A stretch of DNA of 64,000 bases from Prorocentrum cordatum (lineage: Eukaryota; Sar; Dinophyceae; Prorocentrales; Prorocentraceae). The notes under the pieces are model-generated. The model was not told the origin of the DNA, made no database searches, and saw only the letters and a program-made list of their open reading frames with translations. The translations under genes and the position numbers were made by a program. The stretch spans positions 728,942 through 792,941 of the forward strand of contig CAUYUJ010018460.1 in the NCBI GenBank assembly GCA_963575745.1, given 5' to 3'. This document shows positions 30,731 to 42,399 of the stretch, in pieces (position 1 is the first letter of the stretch; every line of letters begins with the position of its first letter).

Positions 30731-31299
30731 GAGAGAGGCAGAGATTACCTAGTATGCGATGGTTGTCTCGTGGTTGTCTTGTTATTGTCCTGATGGTTGT
30801 CTGGTGGTTGTGCCGATGGTTGTCCTGTGGTTGTCCGGCAACAAATTGTTTTTTTTCTGGGCTTGCGACGGGCTTTCTCATTTTGCTTTTGAGGTCGATT
30901 GAGAGATCGACAGTGAGATTCACCGATAGGTCGGTCGACGGTCAGGTAGATAGTGGGATCTCATCGTCATTGCGATCATCATTGTGGTGGAGGGAGACTC
31001 TGATAGAGAGGGAGAGAGAGAGAGAGGGCGAGAGACAGAGGGAGACACAGAGAGAGAAAGAGAGAGATGAGGTCAAGGTGACCGGCTGGAGGTCAGTCAG
31101 CGTGGGCATTTGATCTCAATCCCCCCCCCCAACCTCCTTATCGCCCGCAGGGCGGTCGTATAGGTACATGTTGACTGAAGTACTCATGCATGCATACAGA
31201 GTTGTACACGTCATGAACGCATTCACAATATGCACGCGTCAAGCGAGTTCCACACACATATAGATATATGTATAACAGTGGCCTTCGGCCTATTCCGCA

Positions 31300-31870
31300 A
31301 TCGTGCCTGGGTTGTGGGTTAAATGCCTCTTGGATCTTCGTTTGGATATCGTTGGAGGCCTTTCGGGGGCCTCTTGGAGGCAGTTTTGAGGCCTCTTGGG
31401 GGCTGTTTGGGGGCCTCTTCGGGTCTATTGTTTGGCCCCTTGGGGGCCTCTTGGGGGGCTCTTGCGGTGCCTCTTGGGCTCTCTTGGGGGCCGTCTTGGG
31501 GCCTCGTGGGCCTCTCGGTGCGGAAGGCTCGAATTGTTGGTTCGTGTTCCTCCTTCGTGGGCAGTCTCGGGGCCCTCGGGCGATCGTAGGCGCCTCTTGG
31601 GCTGTTTTGGGGCCTTCTTGGACTGTTTTGGGTCCTCTTGGGGGTCTCCGGGGCCGTCTTGGGGCCGTCTTGGGGGCCTCTGGGGCTATATCTTGGAGCA
31701 GCGGAGGCCCGAAAACGCAAGAATGGGAACACCACTGAAGAACACGACGGACATCCATGGATTTTGCCTCTTTGGGCCCTCTTGGGGGTCCTCTTGGAGC
31801 GCTCTTGGAGCTTTTTGGGGGCCTCTTGGGCCATCTTGGGGCCATCTGGCTATAGTAGGATTCAACCGGA
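31300..31870. repeat. Degenerate CTTGGGGGCC tandem array
   Basis: Short units of the type CCTCTTGGGGGC with spacing near 15-20 bp. The same motif builds the array at 40575-41110 and the long repeats at 53262 and 61560. Long open frames on both strands are artefacts of the unit. The adjoining 31900-32510 has GGATTCGACCGGAG-type repeats and no gene. Confidence 0.6.
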
Positions 31871-32514
31871 GAATGGTCGAACATTAGTAGGATTTGGTCA
31901 GAGCTGGATCTAGCTACACTAAATTTTTTATTCGAGGGTAGGACCGAGCCCGAGTATGATGCTGTCAAAGTTGGATCCAGCAGAGTGGGATTCGACCGGA
32001 GATGGATCGAGTTTTAGTGAGAATTCTATAGGGGGGGTGTTTCGAACCCCTCCTCCCTTGCACAGGGGGGAGGGGGGGTATTTCCCCTGTTCGAATCTTG
32101 CCTCCCTTCCCATGCAACTCAGGGGTGGGCGGCGCGGCGTGTCTTGGACAGGGGGGTGGAGCCACGGTTCGGACCCCGCCGCCCCTTGGAGAGAGGGGGG
32201 CCCTTGAACGGACGCCGGCGTCTGGGGGGTGGTGGGTGGTTGTCCAGGGGCGCCACATGTTTTGCTTCCCCCCCCCAGTTCCCACGTGACGTGTCCAAAT
32301 CTTTGTCCAAGGCAAGCGTCCACGAAACCCATTCTCTCTTACACATGCCCACGTACAAGTAAAAGGGGCGGCGGCGGCTTTGGGGGCGCTCGGATTTCTC
32401 GGGTCTGCGCTGTGCCCCCCCCTCCTTGCCTCCCTCCCCTCCCCCCCGATTCTAGGGGCGGCGCAGGAAGTTGCCGTCTGTGGTGTGTGGAGGGCGGGGG
32501 CAACGAAAAGGGGG

Positions 32515-32700
32515 GGATAGGCATAAGGGGTGATGCATCGACCCCGACTCGGTCACTGATCGCCGATGGGGCTCTGATGGCCTCACCCCGCCCAGGAACG
32601 CGAGCATTCGCCTAGCGAGGTAGGGCCTGTTGCCGACCCATCGGCGGTGTACCGCCGATTCCATCTGGAGTTCCCCGCCCCCCCCCCGGTGCCAGCCCCA
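32515..32700. repeat. Dispersed repeat family D, copy 1
   Basis: Shares GGGGGGATAGGCATA, GATGCATCGACCCC, ATCGCCGA and CCGATCCA/GTACCGCCGAT phrases with 36105-36290 and 38940-39110. No coding sequence. Confidence 0.6.
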
Positions 32701-32812
32701 CCCTATCGCTGCCCCTCCATGGAGGCGGGTGCGGCGCCGACCGAAGAATGACGACGCAGTTGCCGTGCTCCCGCATGTGCTGCAGGTGGCCCCGAGTAGG
32801 ATCCCAGGGCAA

Positions 32813-32978
32813 TCAGGAGAGGAAAAAACACACAGGCACATTTCATCGTCGACCCCCAGGGAAATATGGGAAAATATGGGAAGTGGGGGGGAAGACAACA
32901 CCCAGAAAATATATGAACATATGGGGAATCTTGTTGTTTTGTTGTGTGTATTTGTTTGTGTGTCCCAGGGCCCCTTCA
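32813..32978. repeat. Inverted-repeat element family A, copy 3
   Basis: Diverged copy of 95-256 with the same ends (TCAGGAGAGGAAAAAACACA and CCCCTTCA) and the doubled AATATGGGAAAATATGGG phrase. Confidence 0.58.
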
Positions 32979-33404
32979 GGAAAGGGACTTCTGAGTCGGG
33001 CGGTGCCGACCTCACAAGTCCGCCGGGCCTCGCGCGCACGACCGCCGCACGACGGTGACAGCTCCACGCCGCACGCCGCCGGGCCTCGCGCGTCGCGCCG
33101 CGCTCCCAGAAGTCCCGTTCGTGGGCGCCCCTTTTCGGGAGGCACGTCGGCAGGGGCGCCCCCGCGAGGGCGCGGAGTTCCTCGCGCTGCGCGCCGCGGC
33201 TCCGCTTCCTCCTCCGCCTCCTCCGCTGTCCCCTCCCCCCCCCCCTTGGGGGGAGCGCCCCCGCGAGCGCGGAGTGCCCCGCGCGGCGCGCCCCCGGTGC
33301 TGCATGTTAAATATGCCGTACTCCCGCGCGCGCAGCTGTGCTCCTCCAGAGGAGCGCTGGGAGGCGGCGCGCGCGCGGGGCCCGAGGGCCCCCGAGAGGC
33401 GCGG

Positions 33405-33560
33405 GCTCGTCGTCGTCGTCCTCGTCGTCGTCCTCGTCGTCGTCCTCGTCGTCGTCGTCGTCGTCGTCGTCCTTGTCGTCGTCCTCGTCGTCGTCGTCGT
33501 CGTCCTCGTCCTCGTCGTCGTCGTCGTCCTCGTCGTCGCCGCCGTTGTCGTCGTCCTCCT
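33405..33560. repeat. (GTC)n / (GAC)n microsatellite
   Basis: Nearly pure CGTCGTCCTCGTCGTC. The surrounding 33000-34440 is GC-rich repeated DNA: phrases such as GGGCGCCCCCGAGGGCGCG near 33150 recur near 34160. No gene recognised. Confidence 0.8.
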
Positions 33561-34445
33561 CCTCGCGGCGCACGCCGCCAGCACGCTGGGTCTTCCACGT
33601 GGTCAGGGGCGCGCGGAGATCAGAGGAGGGCTCGAGTCGGTCCAGAGGTCCGACGCTCCAACGAGGAATGGAGCTCGGGCTTGGGCCGTTTTTTCGGCCT
33701 CTCGGGGCCCTCGCCGGGCTTCGGGACCGTCGAAAAACGGCGCAGACGTGGTGCAGACCTCCAGGGCCCACGCATCGAATAATGGGAGCGGTTGGATGTC
33801 TGGGAAGGTATCCCTACCGCTGCCCTTTACCAGTTTTCCTTTTTTTCTCGAAGAGGCCCTCGTCGCCAGCGCTTGATTCGCTTCGCAATCTTCGTCGGAA
33901 CGCACCCCAGCAGATGTCCGAGGAGTAGCGGTATCGGTAGTTTTTCGATTCTCCCCCCCAACAAGAACGCCCCTACCTTGGTTCATGGGGCTCTCTGCGC
34001 TGAATTTCCTGTGGGCCGACAGGGTAAGCCGCAAGCCCTGCGCAGCGCCCGTGCCGCGCGGCGTCCTGGCGGCTGCCTGGGAGCGCGGCGCACACCACCA
34101 TCCCTCGAAGCCTGCCAGATGTCGGCGGCGAGGCCGAACAACCTCCCCGGGGAGAGTGGGCGTCCGCAAGGGCGCCCCCGAGGGCGCGAAGTTGTTCGCG
34201 CTTCGCGGTTCGGCTCCGATTCCTCCTCATCCTCCCCTTCTCCCCTGGGAGGCGGCGCGAGAGCGCGAGGTAATTCGCACTTCGCGCTGCGCGCAGCGCG
34301 AAGCGCAAAGTTGGGAGCCCTTCGCGATAGCATGGGCCTTCCCGAGCAAGAGCGGGGGGATGCTCGCTCCACGAGCCGAGCCCCCGAGAGAGGCGCACCG
34401 AGGCCTCGTGGCCCTCTCGAGCCACACCGACGTGGGAAACAGACA

Positions 34446-34562
34446 CTTTTGGCGCTCCGCGCGGATTTGTTGGATTCGCGCCTGGCCCCCCCCCCCTGCG
34501 CTCCGCGAGCCAGGGAGAGGGGTCCAGCGCGAATACTAGAAATCCGCGCGGAGCGCCAAGAG
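34446..34562. repeat. Fold-back element with 20-bp perfect arms
   Basis: TTGGCGCTCCGCGCGGATTT at 34449-34468 is exactly complementary to 34540-34559. A related fold-back lies at 37984-38080. Probably a small MITE; no target duplication is clear. Confidence 0.65.
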
Positions 34563-34599
34563 CTCATGTTCATGTGGTTCTCTCTTCTTCTAATGTCGC

Positions 34600-35070
34600 G
34601 CCCTCGGAGAGGCTCTTTGGGGGTCTTCCTCCACCACCACCTCCTCTTACTCCTCCTCCTCGTCCTCCACCTCCTTCCCCCCTCCAGCTTGTGGTGGTGC
34701 TGGTGGTGGGAAACAGGCCCGTCACTCAGGGCCTCGGAGAGGTTTCCGGTGTCCTCGGGGAAGGCCCCGAGGAGGGCCCGAGCGAGGCCCGCCGAGCCGT
34801 GCGAGCAGGCCCGCCCTCTCCCTCACTTCCCTCCTGCCCCCCCCCCCCCTGCAAACCTCCTCCCCCTCCTCACCCCCCTCCTCCTCCCCCTCCTCCTCCT
34901 CCCCTCCTCCTCCTCCTCCTCCTCCTCCTCCTCCTCCTCCTCCCCCTCCTCCTCCTCCCTCCTCCTCCTCCTCCTCCTCCTCCTCCTCCTCCCCCTCCTC
35001 CTTCCCCTCCTCCTCCTCCTCTTCCTCCTCCTCCTCCTCCTCCCCCTCCTCCTCCTCCTCCTCCTGCTCG
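34600..35070. repeat. (TCC)n polypyrimidine tract
   Basis: Long TCCTCC runs, densest at 34855-35065. All long frames here are low complexity. Confidence 0.85.
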
Positions 35071-35365
35071 TCCACATCTGTGGAAAAGACTGGGAGAAAT
35101 ATTCTTGTACACGCTGAACTTATTTCGGGACTTCGCAAAGGGGGGGGGGGGCAGGGGGCAGGGGGAGCTCGGTCCGCTGGCGCATCGAGCCGCCGAAGAA
35201 CGGTGCAGAGCGAGGTCTCGGGCCGCCGCCGGAGCCCGAGAGGCGTCGACAGTCGGGGCGCGCGGGGGACGTCGTTTTTTTTCTCGAAAATTCGATGCAC
35301 CAGCGGATCGAACTCACCCCCCTCCTCAGGGTCCCCGCCCTGTTGGTGGACGCCGATTATTACGT

Positions 35366-35546
35366 TTATGTCGGGCCTGTCCCCCTGCAGGGGGATTTTC
35401 CACGAAAAACTAAGATACCCCCCAAATAGTCCAAAGATAGTCTGGGGACTATTTGTTTAATATTTTTGTTTTGCCTTTGTGGGTATTTTTGGGGTACTTT
35501 TTATTTTTGTCGAAAATCCCCCTGTAGGGGGACACGCCCGACATAA
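35366..35546. mobile_element. MITE family B, copy 2 (perfect 8-bp target duplication)
   Basis: A 181-bp element. The left TIR TTATGTCGGGCCTGTCCCCC and right TIR GGGGGACACGCCCGACATAA are near-perfect inverted repeats extending over about 35 nt. It is flanked by identical TATTACGT at 35358-35365 and 35547-35554. The interior is T-rich and noncoding. This is the best-preserved copy and defines the family. Confidence 0.85.
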
Positions 35547-36104
35547 TATTACGTGCGCATGAATTTCTGAGGGCTGCGGCCCAGTGCGCGCATGCCCCCA
35601 GGGACGCGCTCCTGCGCGACGGTGGAGGTTCGTTCGTTCGTTCGTTCGTTCTGGGGCTCGCCGCTGATCCAGGCCTCGCGGGACGGGGCCGGAGTTCGAA
35701 GAGGAGATCGGCTGCAGAAGCGATTGGCCCCAGCGCCGTTTTTTTTTGCGTCAGGTCGACGGAGCTGCCTTCCTGCTTTCTCGTTACCAGAGAGCCGATG
35801 CACTTAATGCAATGTTGGAGTAATTTCATTGCCAGTGTGGGAGTAACTTAATGTCAATCTTGTTGGTATTGGTGATACTGTTGGGGTATCTTCATTCTGT
35901 ATTCGATCTCGACTCGAAGAGCAGAGGAGGTCGGAGGACCGCGCCGCAGCGCGCCGCATCGCCGACGCGTTGGCGGTGCGGCTCGACGTGGATCCTGTTT
36001 TCCTGCACGCCGACGTCGCCGATGCATTGCCGACGTCGCCGATGCTGTGCCGATGCATCATCGACGATGCGGCGCGATCCTCCGACCACAGCTTCGGGGA
36101 CAAC

Positions 36105-36510
36105 GAGAAGGGGGGGATAGCCATAGGGGGGGTGCATCGACCCCCAATCGCCCATGGATCGCCGAGGGTGGCCCGATAGCCTTCAACCTTCACAGCGAGG
36201 TGCGGAGATTCACCATCGGGGGTCTGTCGCCGATCTACTGGTGATGTACCGCCGATGCCAGGTCGATGCATCCCCCCCTTCGCCAGTCCCCCCTACACCT
36301 TAGGCGATGCTTAAGAAAACGTAAGGTTTCCGCCAGAGTCTCGATTATTCTTACTGTTTCAATGCAAATCCTAAGATTTGAATAGAATATTTGGTTTTTC
36401 ATTCAAGTTCTGAGACCATGAATTTCTTAACCCATGATTTCTTAAGCATTTCGCAGGGTGTATCGCCGATGCCAGGTCGATACATCCCCCCCTTCGCCAG
36501 TCCCCCCCTA
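36105..36510. repeat. Dispersed repeat family D, copy 2, with internal fold-back
   Basis: GGGGGGATAGCCATAGGGGG through GCCGATGCCAGGTCGAT matches copies at 32515 and 38940. The phrase CCGATGCCAGGTCGATrCATC occurs at both about 36252 and 36466. Between the two occurrences lies a fold-back at 36304-36454 with arms GCGATGCTTAAGAAA and TTTCTTAAGCATTTCGC. Confidence 0.6.
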
Positions 36511-37439
36511 CCGTTGCCCCTCACATCTGCTCATCCGACCCCATCTGGGAAGCCCTTCATCTCAGCAGCCGTGACATCCCTAGACACTCGAAAAGCCTCG
36601 GACAAGTCGAGGCGCGCGCTGAGTCTGTCACGGTCTTGGGCACCCGGATACCGGCTGCTGCGAAGGGGTAACGGGTGAGCAGAAAGTCTGGGAGGAGGGG
36701 TCGAGAGGTCCGGGGGGCCACGCATCGAACACATCGATCGGGGAAACGTAAGACTCGAGTAAGCCGGAATCCGGGTTTGCCAACATTTTTTGACGAGTTC
36801 GTTTTGGATTTTGACTGTCTAGTGTTCATGCGATGTTTGCAGCGGTAGTTCGCGTCAAAGTTCAGATCGGACCGCGTAATTTTTTGTGATGGCCCCGTCA
36901 GGCCAACCACGAGTCCCCCGTACCCGAGTCTCACGTCCCCCGAATCGGAGATGGCTGGACGTCAGGGTCCGGCGTCTGGAGAAGTAGTCGGGGCGGGCGA
37001 TCCTGCACCGCTCCAGCTCCCGACGCCCTCACGGATGGACGGGCCACAGGTCGCCCCGCGCAGGAGAGAGGTCGGGAGGGCCCGTCTCGCACAGCCGCAG
37101 ATCTGGGAATGCCAATGTCACATCGCGACGGCGGGTTTTGTTCGCTCGGCCTCTGGAGGCCGTTTTATGGCCCCGGAATGGCTAGACATGCCTATATGCA
37201 TACCCGTACATCATAGGAGTATCGATTCATAGATCGATGCAACCTTCTGTATTTATGATATGTACAAGTGTCTGATATACACACATCTGTGTGTATATAT
37301 ATATATATGTATATATGAGCCAGGGCTCCAGCCCCCCCCCAAAGCTACTGGGATCGGCCCCCACCCACCCGCTGGATGTAGGTACGACCCCGAGCCTCGC
37401 GAGGCCTTTGCGCATGGGTGGTCGTGGCCATGTGGGCGT

Positions 37440-37600
37440 GGCGTGGTAGAGGATGGACGTCGTCGCCGTCGCCGTCGTCGTCGTCGTTGTCGTCGTCAAC
37501 GTCGTCCTTAACGTCGTCGTCTTCTTCTGTCAGCGTCGGCGTCGTCGTCTTCGTCTTCGTTGTCGTCTTCATCGGCGTCGGCGTCGGCGTCGTCGTCGTG
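37440..37600. repeat. (GTC)n microsatellite
   Basis: CGTCGCCGTCGTCGTCGT-type repeats. A TATATATA stretch lies just before, at about 37295-37315. No gene. Confidence 0.8.
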
Positions 37601-37830
37601 GCCGTTGTTCCCATCCCCCATCTGGGGAGAGGGGGTCTGTGGACCCCCTGGGCCCATCCCATCGGGGGGGTCCTGTGATCCTCGACCCAGGATCATGTGT
37701 GACACGAGTCGGGATGAACAAAAGCCGGCCCTGGGGAGGGAGGTGGCCGAAGACCCCGCGGGGGGGGCGGCTCCACCAGCAGAATTGCAGCGCCGCAGTT
37801 CGGAACACAGAGAGCGGCGTAAACCTAACT

Positions 37831-37976
37831 TTACGTCGGGCGTGTCCTTCTCTAGGAGAAGAGTTCAAGAATAGTCAAACAATAGGTTTGGGACGATGTT
37901 TTTTTGGGGGGACTCTTTTTGGAGTATTTTAACTTTTCACCCCAAATCAGCCTGTAGGGGGACATGCCCGACCTAA
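37831..37976. mobile_element. MITE family B, copy 3
   Basis: A 146-bp diverged copy. It begins TTACGTCGGGCGTGTCC and ends GGGGGACATGCCCGACCTAA, flanked by ACCTAACT (37823-37830) and ACCTACTT (37977-37984), a decayed 8-bp duplication. Confidence 0.68.
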
Positions 37977-37983
37977 ACCTACT

Positions 37984-38080
37984 TTCTCGGATCTCCGTGC
38001 GGCTTTCTTGGATCTGCGCTGGAGCCCTGGTGCGCTCCGGGTTCAAGCGCCGATCCAAGACATCCGCGCGGAGCTCCGAC
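37984..38080. repeat. Fold-back related to 34446-34562
   Basis: TCGGATCTCCGTGCGGCTTT and GACATCCGCGCGGAGCTCCGA form imperfect inverted arms around GGATCTGCGCTGGAGC. Confidence 0.5.
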
Positions 38081-38354
38081 AGTCAATGACTATATGTTGC
38101 TGTGCTGTTTTGTTGCTCTAGTAGCAGGGCGTTGGGCGAAGAGGCCCATCGCAGACATCGAGCGTCGTGATTTTCCCATCGTTGCTCCCGGGACCATCTT
38201 CTCATCCTGGGACGTTTCGGAAGGGCCACCAGAGGCCACGACCGGCAACGCACGACCCGCCGCTGTCTCTGACCACAGCGCAAGGGGGCAGGGATACAGC
38301 AGTCCTTGGCAGGCGCTCTCATGGCGACGTCTTGACCGCACTCCCTGACATCCT

Positions 38355-38905
38355 CCGACAGGAGGAGGAGGAGGGGGAGGAGGAGGAGGAGGAGGAGGAG
38401 GAGGAGGAGGAGGAGGAGGAGGAGGAGGAGGAGTGAGGAGGAGGAGGAGGAGGAGGAGGAGGAGGAGGAGGAGGAGGAGGAGGAGGAGGAGGAGGAGGAG
38501 GAGGAGGAGGAGGAGGAGGAGGAGGGAGGAGGAGGAGGAGGAGGAGGAGGAGTGAGGAGGAGGAGGAGGAGGAGGAGGAGGAGGATGCTTCTCGACCAGC
38601 GGCCCCAATGCCCTCCCATCTCCGATGGCTCCGTGGTCCGACCACCGGCCCCAGGGGCGGAGGTCGAGGAAGATGCGCCGACCGAACACATCCTGTCGTC
38701 GGAGCTCGGCGCTCTCCTCGTCCCTCCTCGCTCCTCCTCCTCCTCCTCCTCCTCCTCCTCCTCGTCCTCCTCCTCCTCCTCAGCTCCTCCTCCTCCTCGC
38801 ACCTCCTCCTCCTCCTCCGCCTCCTCCCGCTCCCCTCCTCCTCCTCCTCCTCCTCGTCCTCCTCCTCCTCCTCCTCCACCTCCTCCTCCTCCTCCTCCTC
38901 CCGCG
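38355..38905. repeat. (GGA)n then (TCC)n tracts facing each other
   Basis: GGAGGA runs at 38360-38585 and TCCTCC runs at 38735-38900 form a large inverted polypurine/polypyrimidine pair around a short unique middle (38590-38730). Confidence 0.85.
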
Positions 38906-38939
38906 AAAGGCCCGAAAAGAGACCCAAACAGGACCCTGG

Positions 38940-39110
38940 GATAGGCCCAGGGCGGGATGCCTCGACCCCCAATCGCCCATGGGTCGCCGAAGCTGGCCTG
39001 ACAGCCCGCCCCGCCCAGGAGCGAGCGGAGTCGCCATGGGGGGCCTGTCGCCGATCCACCGGCGAGGTAATCGCCGATCGCAGACCGATGCTTCTCCCCG
39101 AAACAGCCTC
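38940..39110. repeat. Dispersed repeat family D, copy 3
   Basis: Matches 36105-36290: CTCGACCCCCAATCGCCCAT, GGCCTGTCGCCGATCCAC, ATCGCCGATCGCAGACCGAT. Confidence 0.62.
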
Positions 39111-39834
39111 CCTGAGCGTCTCAGTTTGAAGACGCGGCTGGAGAACAACGCGACGTTGGCTTCACGGAAGCATGAGGATGTGGAGGAGCAGAAAGAGGAG
39201 GAACAGGAGAGGCAGGAAGATCAGCAGGAAGGGTATCTTGGGAATGCCTTGAGGAGTGCCAGTCTTACAATAAGAAACACGCTTGCTCACAAACCCCGCG
39301 CACGATAACATGCCATTGTCTCAACGGCCGCTGTGCACAGGCAGGCAGAGGAGGAGCGGAGGCGGAGCAGAAGGACTTTCAGCTCACGGCATTCGGAGGC
39401 CACGGCCAGTCGACAGACACACGCAGCGCCGCCAACCTCACTGCCGCCTCGCCCCTACTCCTCCCCCCTCTTCTTTAAGATTGATCCTGGCCTCATCCTC
39501 CTCCCCCCCCCCCAGGGGCGGCCCTGGAACGTAGCCACCCCACCCAGGCCCTCGGGTTTCTCCTCCTGTCCTCGTTGTCACCCTTTTCCCTGTCACAGTG
39601 CTCGTCTGATCCGAGCTGGGGCACCGCCGCGCTCGATCCTCCCAGGCCCCAGGGCACCGCCGCGCTCGCCCCGTCTTCCAGGAGGGCACTGCCGCGTCTG
39701 ACCGTACCTTCCACGGTGCTCGACCCCCCCCAGGGGCCTTCCCCCCCCCCAGGGGCAATCGCCCCTGGGGGGGGGGGGGCACCGCCGCGTTCGATCCGAA
39801 TTTCGAGGCCGACAGCGACAGCGTCAGCGACAGC

Positions 39835-40075
39835 AGGAGGAGGAGGAGGAGGAGGAGGAGGAGGAGGAGGAAGAAGGCGGGCCCCCACGGACTCGGATCC
39901 CACCGGGCCTGCAGGAGGACGAGGAGAGGGAGGAGGAGCAGGAGCAGGAGCATGACAAGGAAAAGGCGTAAGGGGAGGAGGGGAGTAGGAGGAGGAGGGG
40001 GAGGGGAAGGAGGAGGAGGAGGAGGAGGAGGAGGAGGAGACGGAGGAGGATGAAGAGGAGGACGAGGAGGAGGTC
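39835..40075. repeat. (GGA)n tracts
   Basis: GGAGGA runs at 39835-39872 and 39975-40075. The nearby 39300-39830 is C-rich with no gene. Confidence 0.8.
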
Positions 40076-40574
40076 CAGCGCAAACCCAAGACTCAGTAAC
40101 GCTTTTGGAATACACCATCCCTCCAAGCTTCATTTGCATGGGCCCCAACAAGGATTCATTACCACTGACGGGTGTGCCACGTTGGGGGACAACCGTGCGA
40201 ATATCTTGAAGCGTGCAAGAGCATCACCTTCTGGATTTCAACGCCACGAGTCAACCTGACTGTGGCATTTTAACTCTTGACTAACCTGAGTCGTGCCAGG
40301 ACGCCAGTCCTGTGATTTTAACACCGCGCATTAAAGTAACGGTCGCGTCTTGATTCTTGGGCTTACGCCACACCGCCGACCCCTTGGGAGGACGGGGGGA
40401 GGAGCAAAAGGCGGAGAGAGTGGAAGGTGAGGTGGTGGAGGGAAGATGACAGAAAGCTGAGGGGGGGGGAAGACGGGGCGACAGACGAGGGTGAAAAACA
40501 GCAGGCAAACACGACGCGAAAGACGAGGGCGGCGACGGAAGGGCGCCATCGTGAAAATCCTCTCGGAGGCCTAC

Positions 40575-41110
40575 GAGAGGCAGTTTGGAGGATTCTGGGG
40601 AGCTGTTTGGGGGCCTCTTGGGGTCTCTTTTGGGCTTCTAGGGGGCCTCATGGGGGCCTCTTGGGGCCTCTTGGGGGCCTCTTGGGGCCTCCTGGTTGCC
40701 TTTTGGGCCGGAGAGGTAGAAATTGAGGTTCGTGGTCTCCGTCTGGAGCCTGTCTTGGGCCCCTCTTGGGCTGTCTTGAGGCCCTCTTGGGCCGTCCTGA
40801 CGCTCTCTTGAGCCGTCTTGGGGCCCACTTGGGGGCCTCTTCGGTCGTTTTTGGGCCGTCTTGGGGGCCTCCTGCGTCGTCTTGGAGCGTCGGAATCGCA
40901 AAAAAGCTAGAAGGCCAAAAACCTCGAAACAGCCAATGAAAATCAACGATTTTGGCCTCTTGGAGCCCTCTTGGGAGGCCTCTTGGAAGCCTCTTGGAGC
41001 GTCTTGGCGGCATCGTGGGCCGTCTGGAGGCCATCTTGAGCGTCTCGGAGCCCTCTTGGACCGTCTTGGGAGCGTCTTGGGAGCCTCTTGGCTCGTTTCG
41101 GCCCCCCCAG
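40575..41110. repeat. Degenerate CTTGGGGGCC tandem array, second block
   Basis: Same short unit as 31300-31870, ending just before the poly-C run at 41167-41180. Confidence 0.6.
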
Positions 41111-41349
41111 CAGACTCTCTGGAGCGGTTGACCCCCTCCCGGCCGCGCGGGTGAATCCGGCCGGGCCCCCCCCCCCCCCCTCCAAATCGACCGGACCAGG
41201 CTCCCGGGGGAGGGCTTTGGGGAGGGGGAAGAATCTCACACGCCGATGATCCCCAAGTGGTCGGCGGATAATCCTGAATTGCCCCAAAACAATATTCTTG
41301 GTATGTTAACCATGAGAATATGAGAACTTCTGTGTACGTTGCAAAACAG

Positions 41350-41640
41350 GTGCGCGCGGCGCTAAGGCGAGAGCCACATGTTGATAACGAACCTGTCCTC
41401 AATCCGTGAAGCGATTGCAATTGTTTGACGAATGTGCGCGGCGCTAAGGGGAGAGCCACAATCTGAAAACAATATGTCCTCAATCCGCGAAGCTCTTGCA
41501 ATGTTGGTAAAACGAATGTGCGCGGCGATACGACGAGAGCCACATGTTGGAAACTACTTGTCTTCAACACGCGGAACTCTTGCAATTCCTTGAAGCGAAT
41601 GCGCGCGGCGCGCAAGGCGAGAGCCACATTTTTTAAGCGA
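41350..41640. repeat. About 80-bp tandem repeat (GTGCGCGGCG unit)
   Basis: Four units start at about 41350, 41443, 41518 and 41600. Each has GCGCGGCG..AAGGCGAGAGCCACA, a TGTCCTCAATCCG-like phrase and CTTGCAAT. A diverged array of the same unit is at 60775-61010. Confidence 0.7.
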
Positions 41641-42399
41641 CCCGCGCTTCACCTTAAATCATTGTTTCAGCTTTTAGCTTGAGGCTCATTCGTCGCAAGG
41701 AAGTCTCAGCCAAACGCCCGGACCGCCTTTCCGACTGGCCTCGGGGTCCGACAGGGGGGAGTCATGCATAAGGGAAAGGGATGGAGGAGAGAGAGAGGAT
41801 GAGGAGGGAGGAGGAAGAGGAGGAGGTGCAGGAGGAGGAAGAGGAGGAGGGGGAGGAGAAAATGGAGGAGGGAGGAGGAGGAGGAGGAGGAGGAGGAACA
41901 CAAGGACAAGGACATCCGCAGAAGGGGGTGCAACGTCAAAGCACCTACGCTGGTGTCTTGAGCACTTCTGCCAAAATCCCCTGCGATCGATTGTGCAACA
42001 GCCCTGCTTTCTCGGTAGGGCCGGCAGGGGGCATACGACGTTGCTCAAGGACTGAGCTCCGAGGTGGCCCCGTAAGAGAGGCTCGCCACCTTATGTTCAC
42101 GAGTCCCTGCGGGTCAGTGCGAGGGGAGCGGCTGCTGGCCCTTCCGCGTGCCACAAGGGAGGGGACGCGCGGGCTTAACAGTGCGCCCAAGCCAGGGGGG
42201 AGGAGACGACAACACGACCATTCAAAAGGAGGAGCGGGGGGAGGGTCGGGAGTCCCGTGTCCCCAAATTGTCGCTGGGGGAATGTTTTTTTCTACTGTTT
42301 TGATTATATACTCCCCTCTCCCGCTCGGCTCACTTCTCGGTCTGGCCGAGAGTTGCCCCATGCATTGTCGCATCTGTGCTCTGATACCCTGTTGTAGTA

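Noticed and set aside
31300-31870. Pro/Lys/Arg-rich minus-strand frame of over 270 codons
   Set aside because: Produced by the short CTTGGGGGCC unit; the + strand is equally open and no homology is recognised.
39300-40150. Pro-rich frames on both strands
   Set aside because: C-rich and GGA-rich low complexity with poly-C runs; no family support.
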